64,000 bases of DNA from Podocnemis expansa (Eukaryota > Chordata > Testudines > Podocnemididae), in the NCBI GenBank assembly GCA_007922195.1, contig ML681998.1, forward strand, positions 13,748,921 to 13,812,920, in the 5' to 3' direction. Positions 44,434 to 54,289 of this stretch are shown here, one piece after another. The notes under the pieces are model-generated. The model was not told where the DNA came from and did no database searches. It worked only from the letters and a program-made list of their open reading frames with translations. The translations under genes were made by a program, and so were the position numbers. How positions within the stretch are numbered: the first letter of the stretch is position 1; each line of letters opens with the position of its first letter.

Positions 44434-44877
44434 CAGGGGTGCCCAAAGTGTGGCCTGTGGGCCACATGCATTGCACAAAGGGCTTTTCTGCAGCCTGCAA
44501 GGAGTTTCTTGAAAAAAGTGTGCAGATACACAATTTTAACCGGGTCAGTAAGCTGGAGCTCTGGAAATATTAAAAATCCAGCACTGTGTCAGGGAGCAGC
44601 CCCAGCCCAGGCTAGGAGTTTTGAAATCTCCCGCCCTGAGCATGCTCAGAATGAAAGCCACAGCAAGTGGTGTGGCCTCCGGAGCAACCAGGTAAGGACG
44701 GTGGTGGTGGGGGGGTTGGCCCGGGGTAGCCAGCATTAGGGTGGGGGGGTTAGGGAGAGGATCAAGGAGTGGCGAAAGCCACGTATAGTGAAAAAACTGG
44801 TTTTGGAATTTTGTGGCCTATGGGCCCACACAAATCAGGCTCTGTGGCCTCCATTTACAAAAACTTTGGGCACCCCC
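44434..44877. mobile_element. Complete non-autonomous hAT (444 bp) with 8-bp TSD
   Basis: CAGGGGTGCCCAAAGT and ACTTTGGGCACCCCC are inverted repeats. TTCTAATA (44426-44433 and 44878-44885) is a perfect target-site duplication. Subterminal GTGGCCTGTGGGCC and GTGGCCTATGGGCC are also inverted-repeat related. No transposase. Confidence 0.93.
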
Positions 44878-45249
44878 TTCTAATAGGAAAGCTCAGGAAT
44901 CTTGTCCATCCAGGACAAATTAGCTTTGGAACAAGGGATCAGATTTATCAACAGAAGCAGAGCCTGCTGCATCTGTTTCAGCAACTAAATCTAAGTGATA
45001 CACAGCTTCACACCTAGCAGTTTTGGTTACTTGCTGTGTTGAAACACAGTAACTTGAAGCCTTAAACTACGGTCTCTAGTGGTTTAGTGGGATTCCCCTT
45101 TCCATCTTTGATGCAGATCTAGCCAAAGACCTACAATTAGGATCTGTGAACTGTTCATGTTAGAACAGTGTTCACCAGAACATGGATAAATTCTATTGCC
45201 TTTTTTGGGACCTGTCATTATTATGCAAGGTATCTTACAGTATGTGTAC

Positions 45250-45332
45250 ATTAGGGGACAGATTTTCAAAAGTACAAAGGTCAGCTAGGTGCCCTACTGC
45301 CCTTGTGCCTTTGAAAAATTGCTCCTTAAGCA
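45250..45332. mobile_element. Possible short MITE
   Basis: AGATTTTCAAAAGTACAAAGG and GTGCCTTTGAAAAATTGCT face each other about 50 bases apart, and the phrase resembles a recurrent turtle repeat (TTTTCAAAAGTGCCTAA type). No target-site duplication found. Confidence 0.4.
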
Positions 45333-46567
45333 ACCAAGTTGCATTTGTTGCTGTGTTTCAAATTTGAGCCATCAGACTGAAGAGCCTTCTGTGACAGTAA
45401 TGTTTTTTCTGTATTAATTCTGCTATCACCAACCATACTTCTAGTCTGTCATAACTTGTTCTAGTGTGTGTTACCAATATCTACATCTCTATATCAATAT
45501 CTTTCTTGAAAAACAAAACAAGTATCAGTTTACACACTCTCCTGTGACTTTTTCAGATTGGATTTAGAGAGACGGTCAAACTTGTATACTTCTTATCTGG
45601 TTCCTTTATCTTTAAGTCTTTTACTTATAACATCTGGAGTGGAACTGGTTTTCAGTAATTCTGTTTATTTTGGGCTCCATGGCTCTCTTCAGCAGCCAGA
45701 GACAGTCAAACTGCTTCTTTATCCTCAGTGAGAGATTCAGGGCTTGCAGCTATGTTTTTTTTTGTGCAGCATCAGGAAGTTCTACATTAGAAACAATGAG
45801 CATGAATAATCTTTCTGGCATATATTCTAGACAATATAGTAACTCTGGATGAGAGAGCCAAACAAGATTTTAGTCCAAAATGCTTCTTTCAGCACTAAGG
45901 CTGCGCTCTCATTGCCACGGGCAAATACCAGAGTTACATTTTAGTGCCGATGGACATACAAATGCTAACTTGTTGTTATTTCATGCTTACATAAGGAAGC
46001 GCTTCAAATGTCTCCTGTTTTTAAAGCACTTTTAAAACGAGCTATTGACTCTGTCATAAAGTCAAAACTTCTTGTCTAATGGGAAGAAATGAGAGGCAGC
46101 CTAGTAAATTTAAGTACAAGTATTTCCTATCACAAGGTAGTGTTTCACTTTTTGCTCAGATGTGTAGTAGAACTGACACACAAAATTAATTGGGCATAGA
46201 ACACTTTTACTAGGTTATTTATAATACATATATTAGGTAACACTGATGGATAACTTCTTTAGGGGTACAGTACGCTTAGATGCAAATTTCTGTATCATAG
46301 AGCAAATTTCTATTGCTTGAAGACCTGTATTACTCAAATCTTTTGCCCATTGCTATGGAAGGAATATCTGACCAGAATTTTGCAAACTTACACAGAGCAG
46401 CCTTCCTGTAGCTATTTCCAGTGCTTGCACCATTATGCAGAGAGGGTGCTAACTTGACCAATGAAAAAAGGGGAGTCTCTAGTCTGGCATATTTAAATAC
46501 TTAGTGAAATGATACAATAAAAACCACAAAATGCATCCCCTCCCCAGTCAGGATCAAGACCTCATTT
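45333..46567. other. Intron sequence, no feature recognised
   Basis: AT-rich unique sequence. Confidence 0.5.
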
Positions 46568-46575
46568 GTGCTAAG

Positions 46576-46754
46576 CAGAGCCGTAATGTGGCATTTTGCC
46601 ACCTAGGGCACATTCCCATTGGAGCGCGCCCCTTCCCATTAGCGGTGCTCAGAGCCGGTGCTGCGGAGCTGCCCCTTCAATGGTATGGCTCTCTTGAGCC
46701 ACTTCGGGCCACCCAGGGCTGTGCCCCACTGGCCCCGCCATAGTTACAGCCCTG
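46576..46754. mobile_element. Short hAT MITE (179 bp)
   Basis: CAGAGCCGTAATG and GTTACAGCCCTG are inverted repeats with one mismatch. GTGCTAAG (46568-46575) and GTGCGAAG (46755-46762) match 7 of 8. G+C-rich interior. Confidence 0.8.
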
Positions 46755-46762
46755 GTGCGAAG

Positions 46763-47258
46763 TACAGTGCAATCCATTCAAAGATGTGGTCCTTGTCTTG
46801 AAGGGCTTACAGTCAGTCAGTGCTTTAGGTTCAAGTGGTAGCACACAATGTTTGGAAGATGAGGAAATGAGTTCTAGTTAGATTTTTAAGGACTAGTAAT
46901 CCCCTTACAGGAGACCTTTTTCAGAGGGAGGTCCTGAGGCCTTTGTTCCCTCTGGTGCAGAATGTGGAGGAGTGGAAATGCTCAATAAATATCACTAGGT
47001 CTAAAAAAAGGGATTATTTTCTGTAGGATTCCCCTCCCTTATGCCTGAACCAAGGAAATAAAGGCATCTGTATGGACAGGACAAAGTTAGAAGGGATAAC
47101 ACCTTAGTGGTTCAAAACAATGCATTTGATACAAATGGAATGTATAGTCCTTTGTCAGACTACAGTTAGTAAACAAATAAGCTTTTTTTCCTAATCAAAA
47201 GCTACTTTGTAACTGTGGTTGTATATGGATTGTGGAACTTTAGGCATCAAAGGAAGTT
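46763..47258. other. Intron sequence, no feature recognised
   Basis: No supportable feature. Confidence 0.5.
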
Positions 47259-47266
47259 CATTAAAG

Positions 47267-47455
47267 CCATGTTTTTTCCAGCCAGTGTGCCATGGAACAC
47301 AGCAGGAGTGCCACAAAATTTTTTGAAAAGTACTCAGAGGTGTGGATTGGCTCATGAATATTTATCAGTTCATTTGGAAACTATATGGCGGTGTGCCTCA
47401 GATTAATTAAAGGTAGCAGGGTGTGCCATGGCAGAGAAAATTTTGGGAACCACTG
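47267..47455. mobile_element. hAT MITE (189 bp)
   Basis: Left CATG-TTTTTTCCAGCCAGTG, right TTTTGGGAACCACTG; flanks CATTAAAG (47259-47266) and CCTTAAAG (47456-47463) match 7 of 8. GTGTGCCATGG occurs near both ends. Related to 14013-18413. Confidence 0.75.
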
Positions 47456-47703
47456 CCTTAAAGTGTAGACAGTTTGTCACTACAGAAGACCAGGAGGCTT
47501 TCTGTAGGAACAATGCTTGGTTTAAATTTTGTGGGAAGTCTGGGTGAAGCAAAGCCAGGGAGAGGGTACATCTAGATAGAGCTCACTCTCTGCTTAAAAA
47601 GCTGAACTGCTCCATCATAGCTGTGCTGCTATAGCACTTTAGCAAAGGTACTACTATGCTGATTAGAGCCCATCAGCCCACCACTGCAAGAGGCAGTAGC
47701 TAT

Positions 47704-48020
47704 CAGGGGTTGGCAACCCAAAATACAAGAGCCATTTAAAAAAATTTCTTCAATAACTAAGTGTTCTGAGAGCTGCAATGGGTGTAGCCTTCTGGTAGGG
47801 GTTGTGGGGTGCTCAGCCAAGGCGCCTGCTGCAGGCCTCCTAGTGGAGAGGTGTAGCCCAGAACCAGAAGCAGGCCCCCACAGGGTCCCCAGGTGGCAGG
47901 ATGGGGCTCAGAGCCAGGAGTAGGCCACCCACAGTGTCGCCCAGCGGCAGCAGGGAGTTGGGGGTGGGCAGAGCCTCAAGACAGCAGCAAAAGAGCTGCA
48001 GGTTGCAGACCTCAGAGCAA
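47704..48020. mobile_element. hAT-like element, ends uncertain
   Basis: CAGGGGTTGGCAACCC on the left and GCAGGTTGCAGACCTCAG on the right are imperfect inverted repeats. AAGAGCCATTT and AAGAGCTGCAGG lie just inside. No convincing duplication. Confidence 0.55.
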
Positions 48021-48861
48021 TGTTGTTGAGAGAATCTCTCTCTGACACAGCACTCTCTATACCCAGGGTGGATTTTTCACACCCATGAGCGACATAGTTA
48101 TATTGTCATAATTCATAGTGTGGGGCTTAATGATTCTGTTCTCTACAGTGTTTTGTCAAAACCATGGCACTCCTGAGGGCACATGATTGAAAGTTGGCCA
48201 GAGAATTGGCTATGCAGCTGTATCTTGAAGCCCTTAAATCAGGGGTAGGCAACCCGTGGCACATGTGCCAACAGTGTCATGAGAGCCCATTCAGAGCAGC
48301 ATGCAGCAGCCTCTGCAATGCTACAGAAACTGTAGCTCCTACAGCTGAAAGCCACTGCAGGCAGCTTCTTTCAGGGGCAGCTGGGGCATGGAGGGTCCCC
48401 ATGTTCAGGCATGGTGTGGAAAGAAGATGCCTGGAACGGCTTCTCTCCATGTGCAGCTGCCAAAGAGCCCTCTGGGTAGCTTCTTTCCTCAGTGTGCCTG
48501 GGGACCAATGTTCCCTTTAACATGCGTGGCCACACGGCCGCGCATGTAAGAAACGCCTCTCCACGCAGGGGTTTCCAGTTCCTGCGTACGGGGAGGGCCA
48601 GTCCAGCAGCGCAGCCCAGGGACAGGCCGGCAGAGCGGCTGAGGATCAGCCAGGGGAGTAGGGGCCAGGGCCGGGCCTGGGGGCAGACCAGCTGGGGGAG
48701 GAGAGGCTGGGGCTGAGCAGGCCCAGGCCGTCAAAGCGGTGGAGGAGCAGTGGAGGGGGGTTGGGGAGCAGGGCCAGGCCAGCAGAGCAGCTGGGGGGGT
48801 GGACCAGGGCCAGCAGAGCGCCTGAAGATTGGCTGGGGGCTGGTCAGGCTTAGGGTTACAA

Positions 48862-48897
48862 AAAAAAAAACCAAGGAGTCATGTAGCACTTTAAGAC
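48862..48897 (-). mobile_element. PLE scrap
   Basis: A-run then CCAAGGAGTCATGTAGCACT and TTAAGACT, the reverse complement of the PLE AGTCTTAAAGTGCCAC...ACTCC segment; fourth layer in the nest. Confidence 0.7.
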
Positions 48898-49591
48898 TCC
48901 TCCTTTTTGCCCTGTCGTCCTCCGTCCTCCAGGCATTACAGAGAAAGTGCCTTTTGTCTGCTTTTTGCTGGAGGCTGGGGCAGCTCTCTAAAAATACAAA
49001 CATGCACCTCCGGCATGTGTTCCTCTGCTCCTCAGCCCAGCTGCAGCTGTGGTTGGGAATTTGGAGAGGATCCCTTGCTGGCTGGTGCACCTTTATTGAG
49101 AGTGAAGGGGGGTGGCTGCAGTGCTGAAAGTGGTTTTGCTTTGCTTGGTTGCTTCGGCTCCTCACCCCAGGCTTCTTTCTAGGCACCAGCTCGGGTCCTC
49201 TCCCCTTTCCCTGCACCTGATTTTGGGGAAGGCTTGGTCTTATTTTTTGGAGGGGTTGGGGCTTTTCTTCACCTTGATGGGGTCCCTGAAGTGCCCAGAG
49301 AGAAACCTGTGACTCCTCCTTCTTTGCTTTCTGCTTTGCTGCCCCGCTTGGCTTAAAGTTTCTGGGGAGGTTTGTTTCTCTAATGGTAAGCCAGATCTTT
49401 ATTCTTGCTAATGAACTTTGGCTTTTGACGACAAATCTTTTGTTTAGAGGTCCAACAAAGTTAACTTTTGATTGTGAGGAGGTTTGAATCGTAAGATTTT
49501 TCCTTTTCCCAATGTGATTTTTTTCAGTTTGTTTCTTCTTTCCAAGAACAGATTAGTCCACTATAGATGTATCCTTAAATTTTAGTAAATA

Positions 49592-49704
49592 GAATCGAAT
49601 CATAGGATTGGAAGGGACCTCATGAGGTCGAGTCCAACCCCCTAGGGCTTGAACCCAGGACCTTCTGCACATTAAACAGCAGTGCTAGCCACTACACTAT
49701 TTGC
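49592..49704 (-). mobile_element. tRNA-Val-like SINE with CR1 tail, copy 2
   Basis: The reverse complement reads GTGTAGTGGCTAGCACTGC, GAAGGTCCTGGGTTCAAGCC, GGGGGTTGGACTCGACCTCA and TCCTATGATTCGATTC. Same SINE as 35003-35117, opposite strand, with the TATGATTC-type end kept. Confidence 0.88.
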
Positions 49705-50203
49705 AGATACAGAGATGTGCAACTATTATCCATTCTAAAGTAGCTGCTGGGCTGGGCCTGATCCTATATTTTAAATGAAATCAGTGGGAAATTTGATGGA
49801 GCGAAGATTGCAATATTTGTCCCTTTGTTAGTAGTTTATCAAATCACAGAAAACAAGCAGCTTGGTTTTGCCTTTTGCTTATATACTCTATGCTTATTTT
49901 TATTTTGGTATATTTAGGAAAAAACTGATCATTGCATTCAAGAATAGGTGCTGTCCTCTTGGGTGGAGCATTTGATAGTCAGAAACATCTACTTCTGCTC
50001 CGCCCCCCCACCCTCCCCCATTTGATGTGTATTTCACATAAAAGCAAACAAAATGTCAACTGTCATAAAATAGATATATATCCATCTGTGGTTTTATGGC
50101 AGACATAGTAGGATATGATGTTTCCAGAAATTAGCATTTTAGGTAAAAGGTTATTTTTCAGGCAGGTCTGCACATAAAAACCAGCAGCTCTCATTTTTTC
50201 TGA

Positions 50204-50205
<2 letters not shown>

Positions 50206-50260
<55 letters not shown>
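50206..50260. repeat. (GT)n microsatellite
   Basis: About 27 uninterrupted GT units; likely length-polymorphic. Confidence 0.98.
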
Positions 50261-50265
<5 letters not shown>

Positions 50266-51205
50266 CTAAAGAGCTTGTCTGTGAATTTTTTTAAATACTG
50301 CACAGTGAGGCTCAAAACTGAGGCTAGACAGGGATTTCTGTATACCCCGCCTGCACGCCCCAGTTGTCGGCTAGTGACAGCATTAGACCAAATAAGTGAG
50401 CACTCCCTATATCCCCCAAACATCCTCCTGCACCACACCCCTAAATTCGAGTCATGGGGAGAAGACTGCTGATAGAGATTACTTTTCCTTCAGAAGCCAA
50501 CACCTCTAATTCTGTTAGACTTCATGTAGTCAAGGGCCCATCCCTTTGTGTGTCAAACAATGAGAGTGAATTCTGTGAAGGAACTTACTGTGTTAAAACT
50601 GATTTTTTTAATCTTGTCCATAATTACTACATTAAATTTATTAGAGGTTTGCTTCTGTTTGCAACTCACAATGTGAGAACATCAGTCTGGATAGGAGTTC
50701 TGCAGTGTGATTCTCCTTGCACCTTGATATAAACATTAAATACTTGGTTTTGTGACCCCTTAAAGTGGTTGGCTTTATGGTTACTTTAATGTGAAGAGGA
50801 AAAATACTTAAGCCATTCATTTGATATTCTTGAGCCTCTGTTCTTGCAGTTAATCTCACGCTATAACTAGGGGCTAGACAGATTTCCCTGGAGTTGGGTG
50901 ATAAACGGGGCAAGCATTTGGGGAGGCATTGGCTGGGTGGATGAAGGGGCCCAGGCAGAGCCCCAGATGTGTATGTGTCCTCCAACATCCTCCTTTTTGT
51001 ACTTCCCTGTCCTCCTTTCCATGCTTTGGTATCTGGTAACCCTAGTCTGGCAAAGCCATTGAGGATTGGATTGGGGGGGGGGGAGACAGGCCTTAACCAT
51101 GGCCAAGGATCAACTGGGGGAGGGGGCAGGCTGGGAGAGCAGCTCAGGATGGGCAGGGGGGCAGGCCTGAAGTCCTACTGAGGATTGGCTGGGGGGGGGG
51201 GGGAG

Positions 51206-51780
51206 TTTCTAGCTACCCAAGGGCTCCTTTTTACCTTCATGTCCTTCCTCCCTCAGGCATTCTAAAAGTAGGTGATTGTCCAGCCTTTTACTTCTGATAA
51301 GTAGACTGGTGCGGGGGGGAGGCCCAACACAGTGCTGGAACCCACGATCCTGATGTTAAGAGTTTGCTGCACAGATGCACACAGGGAATAAAGAGCAGTT
51401 TATTGGGGTGGGGGCAGGATCAAGGGGCAGTGGAGTACAGTTATCCTTTATGCCTAGAAGTTTTTATATCTGGAATGCCTGTAGCTCAGTTGGTAGAATA
51501 ACAGATTTGTGATCACAGGGTCAAGCCCTGGGTTGGGTGTTTTCCCTTTTGGCCTGTTGCTCTTTAGGGAAGGGTTAAATTGGGGGAAAAAAATATATAT
51601 AGCAAATACTAATAAAATGAAGGAAAATAAAGTATACTGTGATCAAAATTACTAGTAGTGACCAATTAAGTAAACAAAGGATCACATTTGAACTGGCTAG
51701 GAACAATTTAGGACCTTTTTTTTTTTTTAAATTGTAAAATGGGCTGCTGTGCAAAATCAAAAATGAGAGGCAAGTTAATT
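51206..51780. repeat. Internal segment homologous to 35465-36100
   Basis: Shares in order CTCCTTTTTACC, TCAGGCATT, GTAGGTGATT, GTCCAGC-TTTTACTTCTGAT, then AATACTAATAAAATGAA, CCAATTAAGTAAA, CACATTTGAA, GAACAATTTAGGA and TTAAATTGTAAAATGG with the element at 35465-36444. No matching right end was found, so it may be a truncated further copy of that family. Confidence 0.7.
51474..51545 (+). repeat. tRNA-like sequence, His-type anticodon arm
   Basis: GCCTGTAGCTCAGTTGGTAG has a good A box, then CAGATTTGTGATCACAG (arm with GTG at the anticodon position) and GGGTCAAGCCC as a degraded B box. No clean acceptor stem or cloverleaf closure, so a tRNA pseudogene or SINE head rather than a working tRNA. 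The related region at 35816-35875 (GTTCAATGGGTAGAAAAGG) shows only traces. Confidence 0.5.
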
Positions 51781-52348
51781 GCTTTCACTTTAAGTTTATG
51801 TGCTTATTCATTTTGGAAAACCAACAAAGGCAGACAAACGGGATTGAAGAATTGATGAGACAAAATGTCACAAGCATAGAATACATTCAGATTATTAATA
51901 AAAACAATTTAAATAACTAACTTTTCATTGTTCTATATTTGTCAATAATTTCCATCACGTGAAGTTGCACAAAAATTTTATTCAGAAAAAGTTCTGCACA
52001 TGGGTTAAAAATTTTGCATACAAGCTGTCAAACCTTAAAGGGAACATTGCTGGGGACCCCCCAAGAGGATCTGCTCCAGGCATCTTCTTTCCATGGCACC
52101 CCTGGGGACTGCTGTCCTGAGGCATGCTGCCAAGTGGAGCCACTCCAGGCAGCTTCTTTCCACAAATGGCTCCTTTTAATGGCATGTCAGGGAAGTGCCC
52201 CCCTCCCAGCCCCCAACCATGGCTGCCACCAAATTTTCAGGCAGCTGTCACTTTTATTTCTGTGGATGGAGCCACCGGCACTGGCTAACAGTCTAGGAAG
52301 AGGGGCTGACACGGGGGTCAGCAAAGGTTCCTGACCCCTGCCTTAAAT

Positions 52349-52500
52349 CATGATTTGAGGAGGTAAATAACTCAGTCCTAGGTAAGACTCATTGCTGGAG
52401 TGGATGGGTGAGGTTTTGAGGCCTGCATTGTCCAGGAGGTCAGACCCTCGATCATATTGGTCCCTTCTGGCCTCGGAGTCTACGAGGCAGTAAAGAGGGG
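52349..52500 (+). mobile_element. CR1-tail-like SINE/LINE 3' end
   Basis: GGCCTGCATTGTCCAGGAGG, TCAGACCCTCGATCATATTGG and TCCCTTCTGGCCT are a widespread reptile SINE/CR1 3' end. It abuts the right target-site duplication of the outer hAT of nest 2. Head region not identified. Confidence 0.6.
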
Positions 52501-53940
52501 GCTCCAGAAAATTATGTGGAAGGATAACACAACACATTCCTTGAGATTCACCACAAAGGGTCAGGTTTTCCTGTGAATCTTTAGGATCTGTTCAGTTTGG
52601 TAGCCCCAGTCCTGTGTCTTTCTCTGCTGCTAGCTGAGAGAGAGAAGTTTTCTCTTCTGCATTATGTTTTTTCCAGCCTTCCTGGGGATTTCTCTTCAAC
52701 CTTCTATGGGTTTTTTTTTTTTTCTGGAATGGGTGGGTTTTTCTTTTTCTTTTTTTTCTTTCTTTCAGATGAACATAAGTAATTAATCAGTACAAACATG
52801 TAAGGATCAGACGCAGATGTCCTATAGTCTGTTGTCATTTTTTCTTTTCCTCAAACACAAGGACACTGTTTTACCTGTACTATGACTGTAGCGCCTGTAT
52901 CTTCTACTGCATAGGAACTTGGAGAGACTGTGATGTACATAATATCATGTCTTAAATCTATTTTGACTTTGGTCATATGGATTATGTATAAAACACTTTA
53001 GTCTGTGAAGAGAAGTTGTAATATAGCATTAATAACATGGCTGCAAACTTCAAATTCTGTATCACATAGCTGTCTCAGAAAAGAACACATTTGAGTGCAT
53101 CTGTGAGTAATAGTATTTTTTCCTTTGTGTCATACTTACTCATTGCCATAGCAAGCATAGTTCAAGATGTTTTATATGTTCTAAGACACTAGCCAGAGTT
53201 TTTGCCTACCTTCTATACATGGGGAAAACTGTCTGTAACAACAGTATTGTAGAAGTGAATGACTAATCTAATAGGATAAGCAGGAAATGTGTTTTTGTTC
53301 CCAGTACATCTATATCCTCCTTTTACCATCTTCTCATTGCCTTGAGGTGCTTTCAAAAAATATTTACAGCCCTAGTTTTGATAAATGGGTATGCTACAAG
53401 AGAAATAATGAACCAGAAAAATCCTGTTTTTACTTTCTTTTCTTGTATATGGGACAGAGGCAGATTTTTTTTATCAAATACTGATCTGCCACAATCTGAT
53501 TCAAATAAAATAAACTAATTTATATTTGTCATGCTTTGTAGTGAGCTAATGACTTTCAGATTTACAAACTCAACACGTATTTGAAATGGAAATACATAGT
53601 ACATAGATGGTGATGATCTGTAGTACATTTACTAGTTTTAGATGTATTCCACTTTATTCCGGACAGTGCGCCAAAGGATCATAGTCTTGTAATATGCTAA
53701 TTCTTTAGGTCACACGATTTTGTAGCATCTATTCTTTGTAATATAAATGTAAATGGGAGTAACAGTTAATAGATGAGATTACAATCAGGGCACAGTGATT
53801 TTCCTGTGATTTCAAGGTTAGATTAAGTCTGGGGGGGACACTCTTGTTAAGTATCTCTACCATTTAATAGATCTGGGAATAATACTGTTGCATCAAAGTG
53901 ACGTGTCTGCTGTGTAGCCTGGGGTTAATCTTGAGTGCAG
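52501..53940. other. Intron sequence, no feature recognised
   Basis: Includes a T-rich patch (52708-52765); otherwise unique AT-rich sequence. Confidence 0.5.
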
Positions 53941-54146
53941 TGTGAGTGTCACAGATTGTCCAGATTTGTACTCTTTCTCAGCTTTTTAGCGGCTCCTTGG
54001 GAGAACCCCTTTGGACTTCCATAGAGTCGCATTCTTTCTCCAGGGTAGGACCTGCAACATCATTGCTTCATAGACAGGAGTTTCTGAATTCAGCACTCCT
54101 GTTTCACTCTGTCGGCTCTGCTCAGTGAGTTCTACTGAAATAGAAC

Positions 54147-54250
54147 AAACAAGGAGTCCTGTGGCACTTTTAAAGACTAACAGATTTATTTATTCCATGA
54201 GCTTTTGTGGGAGAAAATCCAGCTTCATCACGTGCTTTGAAAATACTAGT
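54147..54250 (-). mobile_element. PLE 3'-end fragment
   Basis: CAAGGAGTCCTGTGGCACTT, TTAAAGACTAACAGATTTATT, CCATGAGCTTTTGTGGGAGA and CACGTGCTTTG correspond to the PLE 3' end reversed. The hammerhead-like core has decayed (GTGATGA, AAAA). Confidence 0.88.
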
Positions 54251-54289
54251 TTGAAGTTGCTACTGAGACAGATGACTCCTGGCAGAGAC

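Larger units (their letters stand above)
48851..51044. mobile_element. hAT element, third layer of nest 2 (TAGGGTTAC family)
   Basis: Starts TAGGGTTAC and ends TTGGTATCTGGTAACCCTA, the same ends as 35465-36444. GTCAGGCT (48843-48850) and GTCTGGCA (51045-51052) agree at 6 of 8 positions. The subterminal TCCTCCTTTTTG and TGTCCTCCTTTCC words match. The left end is disturbed by a PLE scrap. Confidence 0.7.
48506..52049. mobile_element. hAT element, second layer of nest 2, perfect 8-bp TSD
   Basis: CAATGTTCCCTTTAA and TTAAAGGGAACATTG are perfect inverted repeats. CTGGGGAC (48498-48505 and 52050-52057) is a perfect target-site duplication. G+C-rich tandem-like GGCCAGCAGAGC, GAGGATTGGCTGGGG words occupy both inner flanks (48600-48850, 51055-51200). 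Confidence 0.92.
48240..52340. mobile_element. hAT element, outer layer of nest 2, perfect 8-bp TSD
   Basis: CAGGGGTAGGCAACC at the left and GGTTCCTGACCCCTG at the right are inverted repeats. CCTTAAAT (48232-48239 and 52341-52348) is a perfect target-site duplication 4.1 kb apart. Removing the inner element leaves about 550 bases, a normal size for such a hAT. The frame at 48194-48520 is not a gene. Confidence 0.9.

Noticed and set aside
48731..49312. 161-codon frame (-) and 125-codon frame (+)
   Set aside because: Lie across the boundary of nested hAT layers and a PLE scrap; composition-driven.
51474..51545. Functional tRNA-His gene
   Set aside because: A box and anticodon-like arm are present, but the acceptor stem does not pair and the B box is degraded; kept only as a tRNA-like repeat.
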